Source: Erwinia sp. E602 (GTDB lineage: Bacteria; Pseudomonadota; Gammaproteobacteria; Enterobacterales; Enterobacteriaceae). From it: a stretch of 64,000 nucleotides of DNA. The DNA lies in contig NZ_CP046582.1 in assembly GCF_018141005.1 (NCBI RefSeq), positions 3,906,001-3,970,000 on the forward strand, given 5' to 3'. The position numbers and the translations under genes were made by a program. A model generated the notes under the pieces. That model was not told where the DNA came from. It made no database searches and saw only the letters and a list, made by a program, of their open reading frames with translations. This document shows, piece by piece, positions 56,730-64,000 of this stretch (positions within the stretch are counted from its first letter, which is position 1; every line of letters begins with the position of its first letter).

Positions 56730-58085
56730 ATGGAACAACAGCAGGGCGACACGCTGCACCGCGGCTTAAAGAACCGCCACATTCAGCTGATCGCATTGGG
56801 CGGCGCCGTCGGCACCGGCCTGTTTCTGGGCAGCGCATCGGTGATCAAATCGGCCGGCCCCGCGGTCATTCTGGGTTACGCCATTGCCGGCTTTATCGCG
56901 TTCCTGATCATGCGCCAGATGGGCGAAATGATCGTTGAGGAGCCGGTGGCGGGCAGCTTCAGCCACTTTGCGCACAAATACTGGGGCCCGTTCGCCGGTT
57001 TTGCGTCCGGCTGGAATAACTGGGCGCTGTACGTGCTGGTGGCGATGGCCGAGCTGACCGCCGTGGGGAAATACATCCAGTTCTGGTACCCGGAGATCCC
57101 GACGTGGGTGTCAGCGGCGGTGTTCTTTGTGCTGATCAACGCCATCAACCTGACCAACGTGAAGATGTTTGGTGAGGTGGAGTTCTGGTTTGCCATTATT
57201 AAGGTGGTGGCGGTCGTCGCGATGATCGCCTTCGGCGGCTGGCTGCTGTTCAGCGGCAACGGTGGCCCGCAGGCCAGTGTAAGCAACCTGTGGAGCCACG
57301 GCGGCTTTATGCCCAACGGCTGGCACGGACTGGTGATGATGATCGCCATCATTATGTTCTCGTTCGGCGGGCTGGAGATGATCGGCCTCACCGCGGCGGA
57401 AGCCGAGAACCCGCAGCAGAGCATCCCGAAAGCGATTAACCAGGTGCTGTGGCGCATCCTGATCTTCTATATTGGCTCGCTGACCGTGCTGCTGTCGCTG
57501 ATGCCGTGGATGCGCATCAGCGAAGATACCAGCCCGTTTGTGCTGATCTTCCACGAGCTGGGCGACGGCCTGGTGGCCAACGCGCTGAACGTGGTGATCC
57601 TCACCGCCGCGCTGTCGGTCTATAACAGCTGCGTCTACAGCAACAGCCGGATGCTGTTTGGCCTGGCGCAGCAGGGCAACGCACCAAAAGCGCTGATGAA
57701 GGTCGACCGTCGCGGCGTGCCGGTAAACGCCATTCTGATCTCAGCGGCGGCCGCCGCGATCGGCGTGCTGATCAACTACCTGATGCCGGGCGAAGCCTTT
57801 AACCTGCTGATGTCGCTGGTCGTCTCGACGCTGATCATCAACTGGGCGATGATCAGCCTGGCGCACCTGCGCTTTCGCAAGCGCGCTAATCAGCAGGGGC
57901 TGCAGCCGCGCTTTAAGGCGCTGTTCTACCCGTTTGGCAACTGGCTGTGCCTGGCCTTTATGGCCGGCGTGCTGGTGATTATGGCGATGACGCCGGGCAT
58001 GGCGATCTCGGTATGGCTGATTCCGGTGTGGATTGGCGTGCTGGCGGCAGGCTTTGCCGTTAAAGGTCGCGGCGTTCAGAGCTAA
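56730..58085 (+). CDS. AroP-like aromatic amino acid permease, first tandem copy
   Basis: APC-superfamily (AAT family) inner-membrane symporter of 451 residues with 12 membrane helices. The helix-1 motif IALGGAVGTGLFLGSA and the Glu-rich FSFGGLEMIGLTAAEAENP are present. It is closely related to the next gene but differs from E. coli AroP at sites such as GWNNWALYV and AINQVLWR. It is therefore probably the diverged paralogue and may prefer a different aromatic or related substrate. The start is the ATG after GAGGAAGAGT; a 240-base in-frame extension upstream is not conserved. Confidence 0.9.
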   Translation: MEQQQGDTLHRGLKNRHIQLIALGGAVGTGLFLGSASVIKSAGPAVILGYAIAGFIAFLIMRQMGEMIVEEPVAGSFSHFAHKYWGPFAGFASGWNNWALYVLVAMAELTAVGKYIQFWYPEIPTWVSAAVFFVLINAINLTNVKMFGEVEFWFAIIKVVAVVAMIAFGGWLLFSGNGGPQASVSNLWSHGGFMPNGWHGLVMMIAIIMFSFGGLEMIGLTAAEAENPQQSIPKAINQVLWRILIFYIGSLTVLLSLMPWMRISEDTSPFVLIFHELGDGLVANALNVVILTAALSVYNSCVYSNSRMLFGLAQQGNAPKALMKVDRRGVPVNAILISAAAAAIGVLINYLMPGEAFNLLMSLVVSTLIINWAMISLAHLRFRKRANQQGLQPRFKALFYPFGNWLCLAFMAGVLVIMAMTPGMAISVWLIPVWIGVLAAGFAVKGRGVQS

Positions 58086-58097
58086 TTCAGCCACAGT

Positions 58098-58140
58098 CGC
58101 AGGCCGTTGCGGGGAGAGGCTGCCCCGGAACGGCCCTGCG
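58098..58140 (+). terminator. Hairpin after the first aroP paralogue
   Basis: CGCAGG-CCGTTGCGGGG pairs with CCCCGGAACGGCCCTGCG over about 16 bp with one bulge and one mismatch. It starts 13 bases past the stop; no U-tract follows. Confidence 0.5.
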
Positions 58141-58571
58141 ATGCCAGTGACCACTGCCGGTCTTCGCTGACCCCGGCATTATCCTCACGGTGTTCATTGT
58201 CTCCACTGTCTTCACCTTATCCTGTTGCGCAATTTCCCGAACCACCGTCTTACGGCGCCCTCATCGCTTTTCTCCTTATCTTTATCCTTCCCTTTCGGTC
58301 CTCTTTATCTTCAGACCTTTGCCATCCCGCTGACGGCGGGGTCAGCTGCCGCTGTTCCTGAACCACATTCATCTTGCCCGCCAGCCATAAGAGAATGTTA
58401 TTCGTCATTTAATACAATTTGTGACAAAACAAAGGCGGTAAAAAGTGGGATGGCGCGCTGATTTTTTAGTCGATTATGCGTGGTATGAACAGAAAGCGAG
58501 TGCAAAGCACTGGGCATAGCACTATTCTCATGCTGAGGCTATGTTAAGACTCACATTTGCTTACATGACAG

Positions 58572-58589
58572 CGTAAAGTTTACGATACA
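58572..58589 (+). promoter_or_regulatory. TyrR-box-like sequence before aroP
   Basis: CGTAAA-GTTTAC-GATACA matches the TyrR consensus TGTAAA-N6-TTTACA at 9 of 12 positions. It is 55-72 bases upstream of the start and at nearly the same distance as the similar site before the first paralogue. Confidence 0.4.
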
Positions 58590-58643
58590 GCGGGATAACA
58601 GGGCCTGCTGCACACACAATAAGAAAACATCACGAGGTTACAC

Positions 58644-59999
58644 ATGGGACAACAGCAGGGCGAAACGCTGCACCGTGGCCTGAAGAACCGCCACATCCAG
58701 CTGATCGCATTGGGTGGGGCCGTCGGTACCGGCCTGTTTCTGGGCAGTGCATCGGTTATTCAGTCGGCCGGGCCAGGGGTTATTCTTGGCTACGCCATTG
58801 CCGGTTTTATTGCCTTCTTAATTATGCGCCAGCTGGGTGAGATGGTCGTGGAGGAGCCGGTTGCCGGTTCATTCAGCCATTTTGCCTATAAGTACTGGGG
58901 TAACTTTGCCGGTTTTGCCTCCGGCTGGAACTACTGGGTGCTCTACGTGCTGGTGGCGATGGCCGAGCTGACCGCGGTCGGCAAATATATTCAGTTCTGG
59001 TACCCGGAGATCCCCACCTGGGCCTCTGCCGCCGCCTTCTTTGTGCTGATCAACGCCATCAACCTGACCAACGTCAAAGTGTTCGGTGAGATGGAGTTCT
59101 GGTTCGCCATTATCAAAGTAGCAGCGGTAATCGGTATGATCCTGTTCGGCGGCTGGCTGCTGTTCAGCGGCAACGCCGGCCCGCAGGCCACCGTGCGCAA
59201 CCTGTGGGAACAGGGCGGCTTCCTGCCTCACGGCTTTACCGGGCTGGTGATGATGATGGCGATCATCATGTTCTCCTTTGGTGGCCTGGAGCTGGTCGGT
59301 ATTACCGCCGCCGAAGCCGATAACCCGGAAACCAGTATCCCGAAAGCCACTAACCAGGTGATCTGGCGCATCCTGATCTTCTATATCGGCTCGCTGGCGG
59401 TGCTGCTGTCGCTGCTGCCGTGGACCCGCGTCACCGCCGATACCAGCCCGTTCGTGCTGATCTTCCATGAGCTGGGCGATGCGCTGGTAGCCAACGCGCT
59501 GAACGTGGTGATCCTCACCGCCGCGCTGTCGGTGTACAACAGCTGCGTGTACTGCAACAGCCGTATGCTGTTCGGCCTGGCGCAGCAGGGCAACGCCCCG
59601 AAAGCGCTGCTGAAAGTTGATGGCCGCGGCGTGCCGGTGCTGTCAATCGCCTTCTCAGCGGTGGCTACCGGGCTCTGCGTGCTGCTCAACTACCTGATGC
59701 CGGGTGAGGCCTTTGGCCTGCTGATGGCGCTGGTGGTCTCGGCGCTGGTGATTAACTGGGCGATGATCAGCCTGGCACACATCAAATTCCGTCGTAAGAA
59801 AGACCAGCAGGGCGTGAAAACCCGCTTCCCGGCGCTGTTCTACCCGCTGGGTAACTGGATCTGCCTGCTGTTCCTCGCCGGTATCCTGGTGCTGATGGCG
59901 ATGACCCCGGGGATGGCGATCTCGGTGTGGCTGATCCCGGTGTGGATCGCGATTCTGGCGGTGGGTTACGTGATTAAGAACCGCAGCCAGCGCGCTTAA
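58644..59999 (+). CDS. aroP: Aromatic amino acid permease AroP
   Basis: General Phe/Tyr/Trp proton symporter of the inner membrane. It has 451 residues and 12 membrane helices. It is closer to E. coli AroP than the upstream copy: GWNYWVLYVLVAMAEL, FSFGGLELVGITAAEADNP and KATNQVIWR are shared. GAGG precedes the ATG. Coming second, it lies on the ampE side, but a symporter-glycosidase pair is inserted between them. Confidence 0.94.
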   Translation: MGQQQGETLHRGLKNRHIQLIALGGAVGTGLFLGSASVIQSAGPGVILGYAIAGFIAFLIMRQLGEMVVEEPVAGSFSHFAYKYWGNFAGFASGWNYWVLYVLVAMAELTAVGKYIQFWYPEIPTWASAAAFFVLINAINLTNVKVFGEMEFWFAIIKVAAVIGMILFGGWLLFSGNAGPQATVRNLWEQGGFLPHGFTGLVMMMAIIMFSFGGLELVGITAAEADNPETSIPKATNQVIWRILIFYIGSLAVLLSLLPWTRVTADTSPFVLIFHELGDALVANALNVVILTAALSVYNSCVYCNSRMLFGLAQQGNAPKALLKVDGRGVPVLSIAFSAVATGLCVLLNYLMPGEAFGLLMALVVSALVINWAMISLAHIKFRRKKDQQGVKTRFPALFYPLGNWICLLFLAGILVLMAMTPGMAISVWLIPVWIAILAVGYVIKNRSQRA

Positions 60000-60018
60000 T
60001 CATTACCTGTGCTTCTGT

Positions 60019-60042
60019 TTCGGCCAGCGCCCGCTGGCCGAA
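60019..60042 (+). terminator. Hairpin after aroP
   Basis: TTCGGCCAGCG and its complement form an 11-bp arm pair with a tiny loop (realistically 10 bp with 4 nt), starting 20 bases after the aroP stop. No clear U-run follows. Confidence 0.55.
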
Positions 60043-60169
60043 CTGTTAACTGCTTCACACTTTCCCCCCGGCAGCGGTTTTGTCCATTTCTGCGACGTTT
60101 TCCCCCAGCGATACCTCGACGTAAAGCGTAAATACTGTTCTGAACCTTAACAGAGCAGGAGATACGGCC

Positions 60170-61585
60170 ATGCAGGGCGAAAAGCTGTCCGTCAGAGAGA
60201 AAATTGGTTACGGCATGGGCGACGCGGGATGCAATATGATCGGCGGCGCAATCATGCTGTTCCTTAACTATTTCTACACCGATGTGTTTGGCCTGGCCCC
60301 GGCGCTGGTCGGCATACTGCTGCTGTCGGTGCGGGTGCTGGATGCGGTGACCGATCCGATTATGGGCGCGATTGCCGATCGCACGCAGAGCCGCTGGGGA
60401 CGTTTCCGCCCCTGGCTGCTGTGGGTCTGCGTGCCCTACGTGCTGTTCAGCGTGCTGATGTTCACCACCCCGGAGTGGAGCTATAACAGCAAGGTGATCT
60501 GGGCGTTTGCCACCTACTTCCTGATGTCGCTCACCTATACCGCCATCAACATTCCCTACTGCTCGCTGGGTGGCGTCATCACCAGCGATCCGGGCGAGCG
60601 CGTCTCCTGCCAGTCGTACCGCTTTGTGATGGTTGGCGTGGCCACGCTGATCCTGTCGCTGACCCTGCTGCCGCTGGCCGACTGGTTCGGCGGCGACAAT
60701 AAGGCGCGCGGCTATCAGATGGCGATGGGGGTAATGGCGCTGGTGGCGCTGCTGATGTTCCTGTTCTGCTTTGCCACGGTGCGCGAGCGCATCCGCCCCG
60801 CCGCCCCGACCAACGACGATATCAAAAATGACCTGCGCGATGCGTGGAAGAACGACCAGTGGGTGCGCATCCTGCTGCTGACGCTGTGCAACGTCTGCCC
60901 CGGCTTTATCCGTATGGCGGCCACCATGTACTACGTCACCTGGGTGATGCAGCAGTCCACCCACTTCGCCACGCTGTTTATCAGCCTTGGCGTGGTGGGC
61001 ATGATGATCGGCAGCACGCTGGCCAAGGTGCTGACCGACCGCTGGTGCAAGCTGAAAGTGTTCTTCTGGACCAATATCGTGCTGGCGGTATTCTCCTGCG
61101 CGTTTTACTTCGTCAATCCGCAGGCGACGATGATGGTGCTGGTGCTCTACTTCCTGCTCAATATCCTGCACCAGATCCCCTCCCCGCTGCACTGGTCGCT
61201 GATGGCGGACGTCGACGATTACGGCGAATGGAAAACCGGCAAACGCATCACCGGCATCAGCTTCTCCGGCAACCTGTTCTTCCTTAAGGTCGGGCTGGCG
61301 GTGGCCGGGGCGATGGTCGGTTTTCTGCTGTCGTGGTACGGCTACGATGCCGGCGCGAAACAGCAGAGCGCCAGCGCCGTTAACGGCATCGTGCTGCTGT
61401 TTACCGTCATTCCCGGCATTGGCTATCTGGTAACCGCCGGCGTGGTACGCCTGCTGAAAGTTGACCGTGCGCTGATGCTGCAGATCCAGCGTGACCTGGC
61501 ACAACGCCGTGCCGATGCCCCGCACGCGGCCCCCGCTGCCGCCCTACAACCACAGGGTACTGACCCGCAAGGAGCCTCCCGATGA
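60170..61585 (+). CDS. GPH-family cation:glycoside/pentoside symporter
   Basis: MelB/YicJ-type transporter of 471 residues with 12 membrane helices. The N-terminal KIGYGMGDAGCNMIGG and LDAVTDPIMGAIADRTQSRWGRFRPWLLW carry the cation-binding Asp residues. The loop LMADVDDYGEWKTGKRITGISFSG is typical of the family. The C-terminal cytosolic tail is Ala/Pro-rich. Pairing with a GH43 enzyme suggests import of arabino- or xylo-oligosaccharides. AGGAG precedes the ATG. Confidence 0.92.
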   Translation: MQGEKLSVREKIGYGMGDAGCNMIGGAIMLFLNYFYTDVFGLAPALVGILLLSVRVLDAVTDPIMGAIADRTQSRWGRFRPWLLWVCVPYVLFSVLMFTTPEWSYNSKVIWAFATYFLMSLTYTAINIPYCSLGGVITSDPGERVSCQSYRFVMVGVATLILSLTLLPLADWFGGDNKARGYQMAMGVMALVALLMFLFCFATVRERIRPAAPTNDDIKNDLRDAWKNDQWVRILLLTLCNVCPGFIRMAATMYYVTWVMQQSTHFATLFISLGVVGMMIGSTLAKVLTDRWCKLKVFFWTNIVLAVFSCAFYFVNPQATMMVLVLYFLLNILHQIPSPLHWSLMADVDDYGEWKTGKRITGISFSGNLFFLKVGLAVAGAMVGFLLSWYGYDAGAKQQSASAVNGIVLLFTVIPGIGYLVTAGVVRLLKVDRALMLQIQRDLAQRRADAPHAAPAAALQPQGTDPQGASR

Positions 61586-62553
61586 GCCACTGGCCAAACC
61601 CGTTGATCGAACAGCGCGCCGACCCGTTTATCCTGCGCCACGATAACCACTACTATTTTATCGCCTCCGTGCCCGAGTACGACCGGCTGGAGATCCGCCG
61701 CGCTGCGACGCTGGCCGGGCTGGCGACGACCGCGGCCAGCGTGGTGTGGCGCAAGCCCGCCAGCGGCCCGCAGAGCGCGCTGATCTGGGCACCGGAGCTG
61801 CACCGCATCGACGGACGGTGGGTGATTTACTACGCCGCCGCACCGTCGCAGGCGATCAAAGACGGCCTGTTCCAGCACCGGATGTACACCCTGACCTGCG
61901 ACGATGCCGATCCGCTCAGCGGCCGCTGGGTCGATCGCGGGCGCATGGCGACGCCGATCGACAGCTTCTCGCTGGATGCCACCCACTTTGTCCATCAGGG
62001 ACGCAACTGGTATCTGTGGGCGCAGAAAGACCCGGCGATTCCCGGCAACTCGAACCTCTATCTTGCCGAACTGGCCACCCCGTGGCAGATCGCAGGACAG
62101 CCGGTAATGCTCAGCCGTCCGCAGTATGAGTGGGAGTGCGCTGGTTTCAGCGTCAACGAGGGGCCGGCGGCGATCCGCCACGGTCAGCGCCTGTTCGTCA
62201 GCTATTCGGCCAGCGCCACCGATGAAAACTACTGCATGGGGCTGCTGTGGATCGATGCGGATGCCGATCCGCTGATCGCAGAGAACTGGCAAAAATCGGC
62301 CGCGCCGGTGTTCAGCACCAGCTGGCAGAATCGTCAGTACGGACCGGGGCACAACAGCTTTACGCAGGGGGAGAACGGTGAGGACCTGCTGGTGTATCAC
62401 GCACGCAACTACACCGAAATCGAGGGGGACCCGCTGTACGATCCAAACCGCCATACGCGGGTGAAAGCATTCACCTGGGACGCGGACGGCATGCCGGTAT
62501 TTGGCACCCCGCCCGCGGATACGGCGTCAGACCAGCGTGCCGTAAATGGTTAG
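61582..62553 (+). CDS. Glycoside hydrolase family 43 protein (arabinosidase/xylosidase type)
   Basis: 323 residues with no signal peptide, so it is cytosolic. The five-bladed propeller residues of GH43 are visible: general base Asp14 (RADPFIL), pKa-modulating Asp132 (SLDATHFV), and general acid Glu193 (VNEGPAAI). It would cut alpha-L-arabinofuranosyl or beta-xylosyl oligomers after uptake. The ATG overlaps the symporter stop by 4 bases (coupled). Its 3' end overlaps the end of ampE by 27 bases on the other strand. Confidence 0.9.
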   Translation: MSHWPNPLIEQRADPFILRHDNHYYFIASVPEYDRLEIRRAATLAGLATTAASVVWRKPASGPQSALIWAPELHRIDGRWVIYYAAAPSQAIKDGLFQHRMYTLTCDDADPLSGRWVDRGRMATPIDSFSLDATHFVHQGRNWYLWAQKDPAIPGNSNLYLAELATPWQIAGQPVMLSRPQYEWECAGFSVNEGPAAIRHGQRLFVSYSASATDENYCMGLLWIDADADPLIAENWQKSAAPVFSTSWQNRQYGPGHNSFTQGENGEDLLVYHARNYTEIEGDPLYDPNRHTRVKAFTWDADGMPVFGTPPADTASDQRAVNG

Positions 62554-63381
62554 CAGTGCCACCACCACCACCAGTACCAGCGAGACCTTCTTCGCCAGCG
62601 CAACCGCCACGCGCGGAGTCTCCACCTTGTCCTGGTGGGGATCGCGCGCCAGCGAAAACTGCGCCAGCCGGGTCAGCACCTGATACTGCGGGGTGTGACG
62701 ATCGCCCAGTGAGGCAAACCACGCCGGCAGCGCCCGTTCACCGTGGCCGAGCAGCGCGTAGGCCACGCCGGCGAGGCGCACCGGGATCCAGTCCAGCCAG
62801 TGCAGCAGCGCATCAATCCCGGACTGCGCGCGCGCCAGCGGCGTCTGCCGCTTCGCCAGCCAGCTCTGCCAGGCGCGCAGGAAGGCATAACCCACCAGCA
62901 GTACCGGCCCCCACGGGCCGCCCACCACAAACCAGAACAGCGGCGCGAGGTAGAAACGGAAGTTGATCCACAGCAGCGCGTTCTGCAGCTCGCACAGGTA
63001 TTCACGCTCGCTGCACTCGCCCGGCAGCCCGTGGATCAGCGCCAGCTCTTCGGCCATCGCATTGTGCGCATCGGTATCGTTGCGGCCTGCGGCTTTCAGG
63101 TAGGCGTGATAGTGCAGCCGTACCGACCCGGCACCGATGCACAGCAGCCCGACGACGATCCAGAACAGCAGCTGCGGCAGGCCGAAGAACAGCCCACGTA
63201 GCGCCAGCAGGCAGAGCGCGGTCAGCGCCATCGCCAGCAGCACCATCAGCAGCGTGCGCAGCAACGAAAAACGCTGGCGCGGGCGGAACAGCGGCTCCAG
63301 CAGGTGGTCCAGCTGCCAGTGTTCGCCCAGCTTAAACAGCCGTTCCCAGCCTAATACCAGTAATAAACTAAACAGCGTCAT
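62527..63381 (-). CDS. ampE: Inner-membrane protein AmpE
   Basis: A 284-residue membrane protein associated with beta-lactamase induction signalling, of unclear biochemical role. The four or so hydrophobic segments include [24 protein letters not shown] and [20 protein letters not shown], plus the C-terminal [19 protein letters not shown]. Its start overlaps the ampD stop by 4 bases. Confidence 0.95.
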   Translation of the reverse strand: MTLFSLLLVLGWERLFKLGEHWQLDHLLEPLFRPRQRFSLLRTLLMVLLAMALTALCLLALRGLFFGLPQLLFWIVVGLLCIGAGSVRLHYHAYLKAAGRNDTDAHNAMAEELALIHGLPGECSEREYLCELQNALLWINFRFYLAPLFWFVVGGPWGPVLLVGYAFLRAWQSWLAKRQTPLARAQSGIDALLHWLDWIPVRLAGVAYALLGHGERALPAWFASLGDRHTPQYQVLTRLAQFSLARDPHQDKVETPRVAVALAKKVSLVLVVVVALLTIYGTLV

Positions 63382-63950
63382 GGCTGAACCTCCGGTAAAT
63401 GTGCCACAGGCTGCGCCAGCGCCGCGCGGAAACGACCCCAGTCAAAGGCCGGGCCGGGATCGGTTTTACGTTCGGGGGCGATATCGCTGTGGCCGGTAAT
63501 ATGTTGCGCCAGCGCAGGATAGTGGCTGACCAGCAGTTGGGTCACCGCCAGCAGCGCCTGATACTGCGCGTCGGTATAGGGCAGCGTATCGGTCCCCTCC
63601 AGTTCGATGCCAATCGAGAAGTCGTTACACGCCTCGCGCCCCTGATAGCAGGAGACGCCCGCGTGCCAGGCGCGCAGATCGAAAGGAACGTACTGGACGA
63701 TCTCGCCGTCACGGCGGATCAGACAGTGGGCGGCCACCTGCAGGTGAGCGATGGTGGCAAAATAGGGATCGGCGGTGGGATCGAGCGTACCGCTGAACAG
63801 CTGGTCAATCCACGGGCCGCCAAACTGGCCCGGCGGCAGGCTGATATTGTGAATAACCAGTAACGACGGCGTTTCATTGTCCGGACGCGGGTTAAAATGC
63901 GGCGAAGGTACGTGCCTGATGCCCGTGATCCAGCCCTGTTGCAACTGCAT
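63378..63950 (-). CDS. ampD: 1,6-anhydro-N-acetylmuramyl-L-alanine amidase AmpD
   Basis: Cytosolic zinc amidase of peptidoglycan recycling; removing anhydro-muropeptides keeps AmpR-type inducers low. It has 190 residues, an amidase_2 fold. Zinc ligands are His34 (LVIHNIS), His154 ([16 protein letters not shown]) and the Asp of KTDPGP (about 164). GAGG precedes the ATG. First gene of ampDE. Confidence 0.97.
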   Translation of the reverse strand: MQLQQGWITGIRHVPSPHFNPRPDNETPSLLVIHNISLPPGQFGGPWIDQLFSGTLDPTADPYFATIAHLQVAAHCLIRRDGEIVQYVPFDLRAWHAGVSCYQGREACNDFSIGIELEGTDTLPYTDAQYQALLAVTQLLVSHYPALAQHITGHSDIAPERKTDPGPAFDWGRFRAALAQPVAHLPEVQP

Positions 63951-64000
63951 GCCCTGCTCCTCTGTGGTCAGATTGCCCTCAGATTAGCATGATTTTTTTC

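Larger units (their letters stand above)
58086..58643. other. Gene-free region between the two aroP paralogues
   Basis: The 558 bases start with a long hairpin (58098-58140). A pyrimidine-rich, low-information stretch follows, then an AT-rich promoter zone with a TyrR-box-like sequence (58572-58589) before the second aroP. No credible gene was recognised. Confidence 0.6.

Overview
The window is a high-GC stretch of an enterobacterial chromosome. Its backbone is the E. coli K-12 2-4 minute region read in reverse: erpA-hemL-fhuBDCA-mrcB-hrpB-thpR-sfsA-dksA-gluQ-pcnB-folK-panBCD-yadHG-can-hpt-cueO-yacC-speED-yacL-acnB-lpdA-aceFE-pdhR-aroP-ampED. Most proteins are near-identical in length to their E. 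coli counterparts. Departures from E. coli point to Erwiniaceae (Erwinia or Pantoea-like); this is inference from gene order and gene content only. They include no clcA between erpA and hemL, a second FhuA paralogue, a bioYNM biotin transporter, an E2 subunit with two lipoyl domains, and unfamiliar palindromic intergenic repeats.

Layout. 1-2950: end of a small secreted-protein gene, erpA, hemL, then a repeat-filled intergenic region. 2955-12230: ferrichrome-type iron uptake (fhuB, fhuD, fhuC, two FhuA-like receptors) plus a periplasmic class A acid phosphatase. 12400-24740: housekeeping block of PBP1B, HrpB helicase, 2',3'-cyclic phosphodiesterase, SfsA, DksA, GluQ, poly(A) polymerase (conserved AUU start), FolK and pantothenate synthesis. 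24740-25190: second repeat-filled region. 25190-35150: YadGH exporter, carbonic anhydrase, Hpt, a PLP enzyme, CueO with a CueR-type promoter, YacC, SpeED, and an AT-rich two-gene cassette of unknown function before yacL. 35330-37640: a large secreted serine protease with a Pro-Glu linker and a C-terminal carbohydrate-binding-like domain. 37890-41150: acnB and a YbaN-like membrane protein. 41400-46440: an accessory acyl-CoA cluster. 46680-49250: bioYNM and an SDR. 49450-56270: pyruvate dehydrogenase operon (pdhR-aceE-aceF-lpdA) with a perfect PdhR operator. 56730-60000: two tandem aroP paralogues. 60170-62550: a GPH-family symporter with a GH43 glycosidase. 62527-63950: ampE, ampD.

The most interesting unexplained structures are these. 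(i) Two families of palindromic intergenic repeats share a hairpin with an AGGGA(T/G) loop; two copies of one family differ by compensatory changes in a long stem. (ii) The acyl-CoA cluster (hydratase, thiolase, acyl-CoA ligase, hotdog thioesterase, enoyl reductase-like MDR) carries a perfect 19-bp inverted repeat, itself made of two dyad operators, in its divergent promoter. Its thiolase lacks the usual second catalytic cysteine. (iii) A compact overlapping two-gene AT-rich cassette lies downstream of speD with a dyad upstream. No tRNA, rRNA, transposase gene, prophage or CRISPR array was recognised.
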